Assembly (NCBI RefSeq): GCF_002843425.1
Contig: NZ_NKXO01000026.1
Span: 1 to 53,116 of the forward strand
Direction: 5' to 3'
DNA length: 53,116 nucleotides
From: Raineya orbicola
GTDB lineage: Bacteria > Bacteroidota > Bacteroidia > Cytophagales > Thermonemataceae
The translations under genes and the position numbers were made by a program. The notes beneath the pieces were generated by a model that saw nothing but the letters and a program-made list of their open reading frames with translations, was not told the origin of the DNA and ran no database searches. Positions 8,352-16,650 of the stretch are shown in pieces. Numbering within the stretch: position 1 is the stretch's first letter; each line of letters begins with the position of its first letter.

Positions 8352-9637
8352 TTGACAAGCGTTTTAGGGTCGTAGGCATCGCGTAAGCCATTCCCTAATA
8401 AATTGAAAGCAAGCACTAAAAGACAAATCGCCATACTCGGATAAAAAATCAGATGCACTCCCAAACCTGTATCCGAGCCAATGAAATCTTTGCCTTCGGA
8501 AACCATCATTCCCCACGAGGGCGTTGGTGGTTGAGCACCCATTCCTAAAAAGCTCAACCCTGCTTCGGTAAGAATAGCGGCGGCAAAATTTGAGCTAATC
8601 ATCACAATCAGCGGACCAAAAAGGTTAGGCAAAATGTGCCTGAACACAATACGGAAATTGCTCAAACCCAAAGCACGAGCCGCTTCAATATACTGCTTTT
8701 CCTTGATAGCCATAATTTCGCCACGCACCAAGCGAGCAATTTCTACCCAAGTGGTAAGTCCCAAGGCAATAAATGCCCCCAAAACCCCTCTCCCCAAAGC
8801 CAAACTAATGACAATCACCAGCATAATTTGCGGAATAGACCACACGATAGTCATTAGGAAATTGATAGCATAATCTATTTTCCCACCAAAAAAGCCTGCA
8901 AGCGAACCCAAAGTTACCCCCAATATCACGGAAATAAATACTGCCACCAACCCAATTCCCAAAGAAATTCGCGTGCCTAAAATCAGACGGCTAAGCAAAT
9001 CTCTGCCCTGTTTATCTGTACCCAAAAGAAAAGTACGTTTTTCAATATTTTTTTGCTCAAACTCGCTGATAATTTCAGCCTTAGTGGTCTGATTGATTTT
9101 TCCCTCGTAATCAATATAAAAAACCTTTTCTCCCTCCGTATAATAGGGCTTCCCATTGAATTTTTCTGCATTAGATAGATTTTTAAGCCCATTCAATTCA
9201 CCTACATACAAAGACTTTACCGCAGCAACAAGGCTGTATTTTTCCTTCTTGGGCGAATCGTCTTTGTTAGTTACCCCTTCCATAATGTAGGTAACTTCCA
9301 AAGTTTCTCTATTCACCTGATAGCTTTTGATAGGTACAATGGTGTATTCGCTAGGCAAGCCAAAAAGCATTTTTTCAAAAAACGAAGGCTTGTGTTGAGG
9401 AATATTTTTATGCTTTTTCAGAAAAGTAACTTCATAGCCCGGGGGTTTGAGCTTTACATATACCGAGCCGTCATCGGCATTAGGTGTACTATCGGGCATT
9501 ATCAAATAGCCCAAAATAGCCACAATTACCGCAATAATTACCACCACTAAGCCCGCAACAGCAGTGATATTGCTAAAAAAACGCTTCTTTACGTAATATC
9601 CGGGCGAATGATGTACTTCTTCTTTTACAGCTTGCAT
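8348..9637 (-). CDS. ABC transporter permease, OppC/DppC type, with large extra loop
   Basis: 429 residues, longer than the usual 280-300. A first membrane helix (about 25-47) is followed by an insertion of roughly 140 residues, then the usual OppC core beginning LLGTDKQGRDLLSRL, several membrane helices, and the ATPase-contacting EAA loop (EAARALGLSNFRIVFRH). It ends in 'NLLGNGLRDAYDPK', a typical OppC tail. The insertion should lie in the periplasm. The family imports peptides, nickel or other solutes with an OppB partner, ATPases and a binding protein. None of these is in this window, so the partners must be encoded elsewhere. Confidence 0.9.
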   Translation of the reverse strand: MQAVKEEVHHSPGYYVKKRFFSNITAVAGLVVVIIAVIVAILGYLIMPDSTPNADDGSVYVKLKPPGYEVTFLKKHKNIPQHKPSFFEKMLFGLPSEYTIVPIKSYQVNRETLEVTYIMEGVTNKDDSPKKEKYSLVAAVKSLYVGELNGLKNLSNAEKFNGKPYYTEGEKVFYIDYEGKINQTTKAEIISEFEQKNIEKRTFLLGTDKQGRDLLSRLILGTRISLGIGLVAVFISVILGVTLGSLAGFFGGKIDYAINFLMTIVWSIPQIMLVIVISLALGRGVLGAFIALGLTTWVEIARLVRGEIMAIKEKQYIEAARALGLSNFRIVFRHILPNLFGPLIVMISSNFAAAILTEAGLSFLGMGAQPPTPSWGMMVSEGKDFIGSDTGLGVHLIFYPSMAICLLVLAFNLLGNGLRDAYDPKTLVK

Positions 9638-9638
9638 A

Positions 9639-9893
9639 CTAACGGCTATTATGAGCTAAAAGTCCTTCTTTGGTAGCTAAATAATAATAATTGCGAAAAT
9701 TTTCCTCAAAGCCTTCGGTACTGCTTACCACTTCTGAAAACTGATTCAAAAAACATTTTACCCAACCTTTTTCAATCATTATTTTAAGAGTATTTTTTAA
9801 TGTTGCTTCGTCAATTCCTGTGGCTTGCTGTATCTTGGCAAAACTTTCAACGAAGTAAATTTGGTCAAGCACTTCAAATTCAAGTTCGTTCAT
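9639..9893 (-). CDS. Small winged-helix-like protein of unknown function
   Basis: 84 residues from the ATG at 9893 (MNELEFEVLDQIYFVESF). An earlier in-frame ATG at 9914 would add seven residues and lengthen the overlap with the glycosyltransferase gene. The pattern of helices with 'FAKIQQATGIDEATLKNTL' and then 'IEKGWVKCF' is what a winged helix-turn-helix looks like, with a recognition helix followed by a wing. It sits one base from the permease start and overlaps the glycosyltransferase end by 14 bases, firmly inside the operon. It may regulate it or serve as an adaptor; I do not recognise a named family. Confidence 0.7.
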   Translation of the reverse strand: MNELEFEVLDQIYFVESFAKIQQATGIDEATLKNTLKIMIEKGWVKCFLNQFSEVVSSTEGFEENFRNYYYLATKEGLLAHNSR

Positions 9894-11049
9894 AATGTCG
9901 GCTTTTCCATTCATAGCTTTTCAATCGGCTTATCAGGGCAAAAAAAACTGCATAAACAGGGTACAAAACAAATAGAATAGGTATCCAGAAAGCTAGCTTT
10001 TTTTGCTGAAAAAAACGTAAAACGGCTGTCAAAAATACAAATTCTGCCACAAATTTGAAAACAAGTAAGCCCAAAACTACCCAAGTTTTTTCAAAAATCC
10101 AAAAAGGAAGCACCAAAACAGAAAGGTTTGCAAGAAAAACAAATACTGCAAGCATTTTGGCAAAAGAATTTTGGTAATGCTCCCACTTGCTCGCCCAACG
10201 CTTGCGTTGATGAAAAAACTGATGCCAGTTTTCATTAGCTTGCGTACTTACAAGCACTGCTTGTGATTTGAGAAATTGTACTTTCAGGGGAAATTGCTTT
10301 GCTATTTTGTGCATCAAAAACTCATCATCTCCCGAAGGAATATGCTCCGAGCCTGCAAAACCACCAACTTGCTCAAAAATAGCTTTGTTGTAAGCAATAT
10401 TTGCCCCATTGCACATCGTAGGTTTTCTCAAAGCCACGCAAACTGCCCCCGTACCTATGAGGCTGGCAAACTCAACAGCTTGCCATTCTTGAAAAAAACT
10501 ATCTTGGGCAAATATACGTACAGGCATACTTACAAAATAAGCGTCTGTCTGCTGAAAGTAGTTCAAAATAGTACTTAACCAAGAAATAGGCACTTGGCAG
10601 TCGGCATCAGTGCAGACAATCCATTTTCCTTCTGCCCGACTGATAGCTTGTGTAATAGCCCGTTTTTTGGGTGAAAAAATATGAGAAAATGTATCATTTC
10701 GTAAAATTTGGCTATTGGGCAAAGAATTCTGAGCCTTTTTTACAATTTCTAAGCTTTCATCTTCCGAAAAATCATCAACCCACAAAATTTCCCAGTATTT
10801 TTGGGGCAAATCTTGCCGAACCAAATCTGCTATTAGTGCAGGTAAATTTTTCGCTTCATTCCGAAAAACAACTACTACTGATAAGCATTTACTCTCTGCT
10901 TCTTTGGAGAAAGGTATAGGGTGTGAGATTTCTCCCCTGTTTTTTTGGAGCGATGCTTGGGCAGAAAGGTTTGCCCACACCCAACTAAAATAAAGCACCA
11001 TTCCCGCATAAGCCAGAATAAGCAAGGCAACAATTGCCAAAAAAAACAT
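9880..11049 (-). CDS. Membrane-bound family 2 glycosyltransferase
   Basis: 389 residues from the ATG at 11049, which overlaps the upstream stop as TGATG; a GTG at 11052 is the only other choice. One N-terminal membrane helix (about 1-28) precedes a GT-A fold: LSVVVVFRNEAKNLPALI, WVDDFSEDES, the metal-binding CTDADCQVP, the GDDEF acid segment and the QRKRW motif of processive inverting enzymes. Two or three further helices close the protein. This is the plan of bacterial synthases and mannosyl- or N-acetylglucosaminyl-transferases that build lipid-linked or secreted glycans. Donor and acceptor are unknown. Confidence 0.9.
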   Translation of the reverse strand: MFFLAIVALLILAYAGMVLYFSWVWANLSAQASLQKNRGEISHPIPFSKEAESKCLSVVVVFRNEAKNLPALIADLVRQDLPQKYWEILWVDDFSEDESLEIVKKAQNSLPNSQILRNDTFSHIFSPKKRAITQAISRAEGKWIVCTDADCQVPISWLSTILNYFQQTDAYFVSMPVRIFAQDSFFQEWQAVEFASLIGTGAVCVALRKPTMCNGANIAYNKAIFEQVGGFAGSEHIPSGDDEFLMHKIAKQFPLKVQFLKSQAVLVSTQANENWHQFFHQRKRWASKWEHYQNSFAKMLAVFVFLANLSVLVLPFWIFEKTWVVLGLLVFKFVAEFVFLTAVLRFFQQKKLAFWIPILFVLYPVYAVFFALISRLKSYEWKSRHYERT

Positions 11050-11951
11050 CACAAATTACGCAATTTGAGTTCTTTCAGAAAGTCGGCAAGAGCTTTTTGA
11101 TAAGTTTTGCCGTCTTTTTCTTTGATTTGTTGCAAATTTTTTTTCAATGTAACGATTTTTTTTTGCTCTGACGCAGTTTTTTCGTAAAGTATCTGCGTGT
11201 GCCGAAAAGGAAAGGTTTCGTCTTTTAGAGAATTGAAAAAGAGAATAGGTTTATCCAAGTCTGCTATTTCTTTTTCCACATTTAGCCAATTTGGTACTAC
11301 CCAACGAACATTAAATATCGGGTATAAATCTTGCAAATAGCTTTGTAAAGATACAAAACCATTTTCAACAACAATTCCCGCCAAACTCATTTCATTACCA
11401 AGTCTTATAGCAGAGTACGTCCCAACGCCTTCGCCATAAAACAAAATTTTATCAGAAGGAACGTCTAATGTACTTGTCAGGTAGTTGTAGGTAACCAGTG
11501 CCGTTTGATACAATTTTTCAGGATTTTCAACAGATTGAGTTTGCTCATTGAGAATATAGTTTGGTGTTATTACATTCATTCCCAAATAGTTCCAAATTTT
11601 ATATCGCCAGATATTTTTTTCTGAATGATACAACTTATCCGAATTTTGCAGATACAAAAGCCAAATTTTATTTTCCGACTTACTCGGAACAATACAGGCT
11701 TCAATATTTCCATAAGAACTTGGCAAAGAAACTTTCTCATATTCCAAGCCAAACTGCTTCATTTTTTCAGAAAAAAAGAAGGTTGGTACTTCTACAAGGC
11801 TCGGAAAAGCAAGTTTCTGAAAACTACTCTTTAGCCAAAAATAGCCTCCAACATAAGCTCCAAAAAGCAAGATAAATAGTCCTATGAAGGCTTTTGTTCT
11901 TAAATTTTTCAAGGATTGCTCAAAATTTTTGAGTAAAAACGAAATTGGCAC
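11049..11951 (-). CDS. Alpha/beta-hydrolase-fold protein, probably catalytically inactive
   Basis: 300 residues starting at GTG 11951; no in-frame ATG fits. One N-terminal membrane helix (about 20-42) anchors a domain whose layout matches small serine hydrolases with a cap-less fold. The nucleophile elbow, normally G-x-S-x-G, reads GEGVG (in KILFYGEGVGTYSAIRLG), so Ser is replaced by Gly. The Asp of the triad may survive in NSLKDETFPF, but the C-terminal tail has no clear His. Overlap of its stop with the glycosyltransferase start suggests a structural or binding role in that envelope operon. It could also bind rather than cleave a lipid or peptide. Confidence 0.75.
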   Translation of the reverse strand: MPISFLLKNFEQSLKNLRTKAFIGLFILLFGAYVGGYFWLKSSFQKLAFPSLVEVPTFFFSEKMKQFGLEYEKVSLPSSYGNIEACIVPSKSENKIWLLYLQNSDKLYHSEKNIWRYKIWNYLGMNVITPNYILNEQTQSVENPEKLYQTALVTYNYLTSTLDVPSDKILFYGEGVGTYSAIRLGNEMSLAGIVVENGFVSLQSYLQDLYPIFNVRWVVPNWLNVEKEIADLDKPILFFNSLKDETFPFRHTQILYEKTASEQKKIVTLKKNLQQIKEKDGKTYQKALADFLKELKLRNL

Positions 11952-12012
11952 GAATTTATGAAAAATTTTACGTAAATTGCCAAAATTTTTGATACACTAA
12001 ATAAAATTCCCA

Positions 12013-12597
12013 ATGCTCATTGTTGAAAACACCTATATCTCTGACGATATTGCCGAATATTATTTCAAATGTGATTTAGAACGTTGTAAGGGTGCTTGCT
12101 GTGAAGCAGGCGATTTGGGTGCTCCGTTAGAAGAAAGCGAGCTTTCTATTTTAGAACAAATCTTTGAACAAGTAAGACCCTATATGTCTGAAAAAGGCAA
12201 AGAAATTGCCGAAAAACAAGGTTTATACATTTTAGATAGCGACGGCGATTTTTCTACAACTACCATTGAAGGAAAAGAATGTATCTTTGCTGTAAAAAAT
12301 GAAAAAGGCACTTGGTCTTGTGCCATTGAAAAGGCTTACCAAGAGGGTAAAACCGAATTCCAAAAGCCTATTTCTTGCCATTTATATCCCGTACGCATCA
12401 CCAAATACGACCAATATGAGGCTATCAATTATCATCAGTGGCACATATGTTCGCCTGCTTGCGTATTGGGTAAAAAAATGCAAGTAAAAGTATTTGAGTT
12501 CCTTAAAGAGCCGCTAATTCGCAAGTATGGAAGTCAATGGTACGAAAAGCTCAATCAAGAAGTAATGGAATGGGAAAAAAGACGAATAAACCACTAA
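12013..12597 (+). CDS. DUF3109 family cysteine-rich protein
   Basis: 194 residues. The N-terminal CDLERCKGACCEAG cluster and further cysteines (C in GKECIF, WSCAIE, ISCHLYPVR, CSPACVLG) match the DUF3109 family, found widely in Bacteroidota and related to YkgJ-type proteins thought to bind zinc or an iron-sulfur cluster. No signal peptide is seen, so it should be cytoplasmic. Its biochemical role is unknown. The gene is divergent from the alpha/beta-hydrolase gene and 51 bases upstream of the PorW/SprE-like gene, with which it may be transcribed. Confidence 0.9.
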   Translation: MLIVENTYISDDIAEYYFKCDLERCKGACCEAGDLGAPLEESELSILEQIFEQVRPYMSEKGKEIAEKQGLYILDSDGDFSTTTIEGKECIFAVKNEKGTWSCAIEKAYQEGKTEFQKPISCHLYPVRITKYDQYEAINYHQWHICSPACVLGKKMQVKVFEFLKEPLIRKYGSQWYEKLNQEVMEWEKRRINH

Positions 12598-12648
12598 CTA
12601 TGGCTTGATTTTCGCTTGTGAATTTACCAAATTCAACAACCCTACCTT

Positions 12649-14796
12649 ATGAAGCAGACCGCTTTTCTTTGGTTTATACTTTTTTCTTTGTCTGGCTGTA
12701 AGCATTACCACAATGTTACGGCTCATTACAACGCTTATTTTTTGGCAAAAGAAAAAATGTTAGAAGCTGAGAAAAAAATTTTTAGCAGTCGTAAAGATAA
12801 TTACAATCGAATTCTGTACGTCATTCCGCTTTTAGATACCAATATGCTCAAAGGAATGAAAACTGACTTTGACGATTGCATCAAAAAAGCCGCCTATGCC
12901 ATAGAACGCCACGAAATTAGCAACTGGACTGATGACTCTTACCTGCTTGTGGGTAAAGCACGCTTCTATAATCGCGAGTTTTCTGATGCTACCAATACTT
13001 TCAAGTACATCAATGGCACTTCCAAAGATAAAGTAATGCAAGAAAAAGCACTCATTGAGCTAATGCGTACTTACATAGAAACCAATCAGTGGAATGATGC
13101 CGATATGGTTAAGAATTATTTACGTAAGTTTGAAGTAAGTAAATCCAACTTATCTCAGTACTATTTGGTTCAGGCTCATCTATACCGCCTTCGTAAAGAT
13201 TATGAACGCACTGCTAAAAGCCTAGATTTGGCTTTGCCCGATATAAAAAGAGGCGAAAAAAAAGCACGGTTACTCTTTTTACAAGGACAACTCTACCAAA
13301 AACTGAAAAATGATAAAAAAGCCTTTGAATACTATGCCCAAGTTATTAGAAATAAGCCCCCTTACGAGCTTGAACTACAAGCGAATTTGGCTATGATGCT
13401 TACGGGCGATTCTGCTAAAATTTTTTCTCTCAAAACGCAAAGAAAACTTGAAAAAATGCTCAAAGATTTCAAAAATCAAGATTACCTTGATGAAATCTAT
13501 TACGATTTGGCTATGCTTGAACTCAAACGTAACGATTTACGCAAAGCTGTAAGTCTGCTCCAAAAATCTGCCCAAGCCAAAGGTACAGGCGGGCAAAAAC
13601 CTTATACTTTTTTGCGTTTGGCGGAAATTCATTTTGATAAATTACGTGATTATGAAATGGCTAAGCTATATTACGATAGCACAATGGCTCTTTTGCCCAA
13701 AGATGAGGAAGGTTATGAAAAAATTGCCAAGCGTTATGAGGTGCTTGATGAGTTTATCAAATATTTGCGTATTGTTCAGCTAGAAGATAGCTTACAAAGA
13801 ATGGCAAAAATGCCTGAAAATGAATTAGACGCTTATTTAGAAACAAGCATTGCCAAGCAGGTAAAAGTTGAAAAGGATTTACAAAAAGCTCGTGAAAAAG
13901 CCAAAAAGCAAGCTGAAGCCGAAAAGGAGCTTTTAGGCAAAAATACCTTGCAAGAAGAAAAAAACCGCCAAAATAGCGAGTGGTACTTTGATAATACCGC
14001 CCAAGTAGAGGCAGGCAGAAAAGAGTTTCGTCAAAAATGGGGAAACCGCCCGCTTGCCGATAATTGGCGTATTTTGAGCCGTATCTCCAATGAAATTGAT
14101 GAAACTATTCCCAAAGAAAACCTAACCGCCAAAGAACAAGCCATTGCAGAACAAGAACAAATCCGTGAGGAAGTAAATAACCGAAAAAGAGCAGTAAAAT
14201 CACAAATTCCACGTAGCCCAGAGGCTTTACAAAAATCTTTGCAAAAATGGGAAAATGCTTCGCTCAATTTAGCCAAGCTGTACCATTTCCAACTTGATGA
14301 ACTACCCGATGCCGAAAAAACTTATTGGAGCATACCGCAAAGGGTACAAAACTCCGAATATGAACCCGAAGTGTATTATTTGCTGTATTTGCTCTATAAT
14401 CAGCAGAAAAACACTTCAAAAGCTCAGGAATTGCGAAACCTCATTTTCCAAAAATTTCCTAATTCTATTTATGCCAAACTCATTGAAAACCCCAATTATT
14501 TAGCTGAAAGCCAAGCTCAAAACGAGATTACACAGAAAGAATATGCCGAAATTTACGAGAACCTCTACGAAAAACGTCAGTATGAAGCAACTATCAAGGC
14601 ATTAGACGAATTGCAAAAAAAGTATCCTGAAAATTCTATTCCTGATAAAATTGAAGCTCTAAAAATCATTGCTACAGCCCGTTTGCATAAAAAACAAGAA
14701 AAATTAGCCGAAGAATTGGAAATGTTTTTCCAAAAATATCCTGATAGCAAAATTATTCAGCATTTCAAAAAAATTGCTGGACTAAAAAAAGAGTGA
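12649..14796 (+). CDS. PorW/SprE-like TPR lipoprotein of type IX secretion and gliding
   Basis: 715 residues. Residues 1-17 form a lipoprotein signal (LSGC, lipid on Cys17). Directly after, KHYHNVTAHYNAYFLAKEKM matches the conserved start of the PorW (Porphyromonas) / SprE (Flavobacterium) family. About ten TPR-like helical repeats fill most of the remainder, interrupted by a charged coiled-coil stretch near 400-450 (KVEKDLQKAREKAKKQAEAEKELL). PorW/SprE proteins are needed for type IX secretion and surface motility in those organisms and are placed in the periplasm. This fits the sorting-domain protein encoded at 38867-40904. Low sequence conservation in the middle is normal for the family. 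Confidence 0.85.
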   Translation: MKQTAFLWFILFSLSGCKHYHNVTAHYNAYFLAKEKMLEAEKKIFSSRKDNYNRILYVIPLLDTNMLKGMKTDFDDCIKKAAYAIERHEISNWTDDSYLLVGKARFYNREFSDATNTFKYINGTSKDKVMQEKALIELMRTYIETNQWNDADMVKNYLRKFEVSKSNLSQYYLVQAHLYRLRKDYERTAKSLDLALPDIKRGEKKARLLFLQGQLYQKLKNDKKAFEYYAQVIRNKPPYELELQANLAMMLTGDSAKIFSLKTQRKLEKMLKDFKNQDYLDEIYYDLAMLELKRNDLRKAVSLLQKSAQAKGTGGQKPYTFLRLAEIHFDKLRDYEMAKLYYDSTMALLPKDEEGYEKIAKRYEVLDEFIKYLRIVQLEDSLQRMAKMPENELDAYLETSIAKQVKVEKDLQKAREKAKKQAEAEKELLGKNTLQEEKNRQNSEWYFDNTAQVEAGRKEFRQKWGNRPLADNWRILSRISNEIDETIPKENLTAKEQAIAEQEQIREEVNNRKRAVKSQIPRSPEALQKSLQKWENASLNLAKLYHFQLDELPDAEKTYWSIPQRVQNSEYEPEVYYLLYLLYNQQKNTSKAQELRNLIFQKFPNSIYAKLIENPNYLAESQAQNEITQKEYAEIYENLYEKRQYEATIKALDELQKKYPENSIPDKIEALKIIATARLHKKQEKLAEELEMFFQKYPDSKIIQHFKKIAGLKKE

Positions 14797-14820
14797 AAAG
14801 TATGCCGTAAAACACTCTCC

Positions 14821-14853
14821 GAACAAAAAAAAAATCAAAATTTGTTCTTTTTT
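14821..14853 (+). terminator. AT-rich terminator after the PorW/SprE-like gene
   Basis: GAACAAA (14821-14827) and TTTGTTC (14841-14847) form a stem that the flanking A-rich and T-rich bases can extend, followed by a T run. The right arm carries the TTTG that I read as the -33 box of the glyA promoter, so terminator and promoter overlap. Confidence 0.5.
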
Positions 14854-14872
14854 CAGAATTTGCTTACTTTTG
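14841..14872 (+). promoter_or_regulatory. Promoter of glyA (Bacteroidota type)
   Basis: TTTG at 14841-14844, 20 bases, then TACTTTTG at 14865-14872. This agrees with the TTTG / TAnnTTTG form of the main sigma factor in this phylum. The glyA ATG follows 19 bases after the -7 box, leaving a very short leader. Confidence 0.7.
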
Positions 14873-14891
14873 GACAAAAACCGCAACGCAA

Positions 14892-16187
14892 ATGAATTCT
14901 ACTGCAACACATTCGTACAAAGATACGACTATTTTCAACCTCATTGAGCAAGAATATAAACGCCAATTGCACGGCATAGAACTCATAGCTTCCGAAAATT
15001 TTGTTTCTGAGCAAGTAATGCGAGCTATGGGAAGCGTACTTACTAACAAATATGCCGAAGGTCTGCCTAAAAAACGTTATTACGGCGGCTGTGAAGTAGT
15101 TGATGAAATTGAACAAATTGCCATTGATAGAGTAAAAGAACTTTTTGGAGCAGTTTGGGCAAATGTGCAACCTCATTCGGGGGCTCAGGCAAATGCGGCG
15201 GTGATGCTGGCGGTTCTAAAGCCCGGTGATAAAATTTTAGGTTTTGACCTTTCTCACGGCGGACATCTCACACACGGCTCACCTGTCAATTTTTCGGGTA
15301 AGCTCTATCAGCCTTCTTTTTACGGCGTAGAACCCGAAACTGGGCTTATCAATTGGGATAAAGTAGAAGAAATTGCTATGCGAGAAAAACCCAAACTCAT
15401 TATTTGCGGGGCTTCAGCTTATTCTCGCGATTGGGATTATGCTCGTTTGCGTGCCATTGCCGACCAAGTAGGAGCTTTGCTAATGGCAGACATCTCACAC
15501 CCTTCGGGGCTAATTGCCAAAAAACTGCTAAACGACCCCTTGGAATACTGCCATATTATTACCACTACTACCCACAAAACCCTTCGCGGTCCTCGTGGAG
15601 GCTTGATAATGATGCGAAAAGATTTTGAAAACCCTTTTGGTTTGAAAAATCCCAAAGGAGAATTGCGAATGATGTCTGAACTTTTAGATTCAGCCGTTTT
15701 CCCTGGTACGCAAGGCGGACCTTTGGAGCACGTCATTGCCGCCAAAGCAGTAGCCTTCGGCGAAGCATTAGAGCCTTCTTTTGCTGAATATGCCCAGCAA
15801 GTGCGTAAAAATGCCCAAACTATGGCACAAGAATTTATACGCAGAGGCTACAAGGTTATTTCTGGCGGAACAGACAATCACTTAATGCTCATTGACTTAC
15901 GCTCCAAAAATCTTACAGGCAAACTCGCCCAAGAAACCCTTATCAAGGCTGATATTACTATCAACAAAAATGCCGTTCCTTTTGATGATAAATCACCTTT
16001 TGTAACTTCGGGTATGCGTCTGGGGACGCCTGCTATTACTACACGAGGCTTGAAAGAAAACGATATGCTTCAAATTGTAGAATGGATTGATGAAGCTCTG
16101 CAAAATCACGATAACGACACCAAGCTCAACCAAATCCGTGAAAAAATAAATCTACAAATGCAGAAATATCCGCTTTTTGCTTACTAA
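14892..16187 (+). CDS. glyA: Serine hydroxymethyltransferase
   Basis: 431 residues, the normal length. The enzyme interconverts serine and glycine with tetrahydrofolate, the main cellular source of one-carbon units, using PLP. Visible signatures: [21 protein letters not shown] near the N-terminus, [20 protein letters not shown], and the PLP-lysine motif [15 protein letters not shown]. The C-terminal '[15 protein letters not shown]' folate-side motif is also intact. It is a single gene with its own promoter directly upstream. Confidence 0.98.
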   Translation: MNSTATHSYKDTTIFNLIEQEYKRQLHGIELIASENFVSEQVMRAMGSVLTNKYAEGLPKKRYYGGCEVVDEIEQIAIDRVKELFGAVWANVQPHSGAQANAAVMLAVLKPGDKILGFDLSHGGHLTHGSPVNFSGKLYQPSFYGVEPETGLINWDKVEEIAMREKPKLIICGASAYSRDWDYARLRAIADQVGALLMADISHPSGLIAKKLLNDPLEYCHIITTTTHKTLRGPRGGLIMMRKDFENPFGLKNPKGELRMMSELLDSAVFPGTQGGPLEHVIAAKAVAFGEALEPSFAEYAQQVRKNAQTMAQEFIRRGYKVISGGTDNHLMLIDLRSKNLTGKLAQETLIKADITINKNAVPFDDKSPFVTSGMRLGTPAITTRGLKENDMLQIVEWIDEALQNHDNDTKLNQIREKINLQMQKYPLFAY

Positions 16188-16241
16188 ATAAGCTAATTTA
16201 AGCCTTATTTTTTGAATTAAAACCCTAATTTACAATGTAAT

Positions 16242-16586
16242 ATGAAAAAATTTGCTTTTCTTTTTGCTTTGATGTTTGGAGTAATGCTGGCTTTTGCCCA
16301 AGAAGCCTCAGACTTGCAAGAAGTACAAATCAAAACTTCGGCAGTATGCGGAATGTGTAAAAAGAAAATTGAAAAAGATTTAAGTTATGAAAAGGGGGTT
16401 GTTAGTGCCGATTTGAATGTAGAAACTAAAATCGTAACCATCAAATACAACCCTAAAAAAACAAATGTTACCAAAATCAAAAAGGCTATCAACAAAGCAG
16501 GCTACGATGCCGATGAGCTACCTGCCAACCCCAAAGCCTACAAAAAACTACCCGAATGTTGTAAAAAAGATAACAAAATACATTAG
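16242..16586 (+). CDS. Secreted HMA-domain (copper-chaperone-like) protein
   Basis: 114 residues: a signal peptide ending at about Ala19-Gln20, then a heavy-metal-associated domain (about 27-95). The metal loop reads AVCGMCKKKIEKDL with Cys36 and Cys39, the two ligands of Cu(I) in this family, although the usual order is GMxCxxC. A second cysteine pair, ECCKKD, lies near the C-terminus. Exported single HMA proteins could carry or sense copper or another soft metal in the periplasm. No copper ATPase or efflux gene lies beside it, so its partner is unknown. Confidence 0.85.
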   Translation: MKKFAFLFALMFGVMLAFAQEASDLQEVQIKTSAVCGMCKKKIEKDLSYEKGVVSADLNVETKIVTIKYNPKKTNVTKIKKAINKAGYDADELPANPKAYKKLPECCKKDNKIH

Positions 16587-16590
16587 AGAT

Positions 16591-16639
16591 GGGCAGAAAA
16601 TTTTAGCTTTGCAGGGGCTAAAATTTTCTGCTCCCTTTA
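16591..16639 (+). terminator. Strong intrinsic terminator after the HMA gene
   Basis: A long stem: GGGCAGAAAATTTTAGC (16591-16607) pairs with 16617-16635, which reads GCTAAAATTTTCTGC, one bulged T, then CCC. The loop has 9 bases and CTTT follows. It begins five bases past the stop codon and separates the HMA gene from pdxA. Confidence 0.75.
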
Positions 16640-16650
16640 CCAAATTATGA

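Noticed and set aside
16591-16635. The long HMA-gene inverted repeat as a mobile element end or attachment site
   Set aside because: It directly follows a stop codon, and no matching copy or target duplication is seen, so terminator is the simpler reading.
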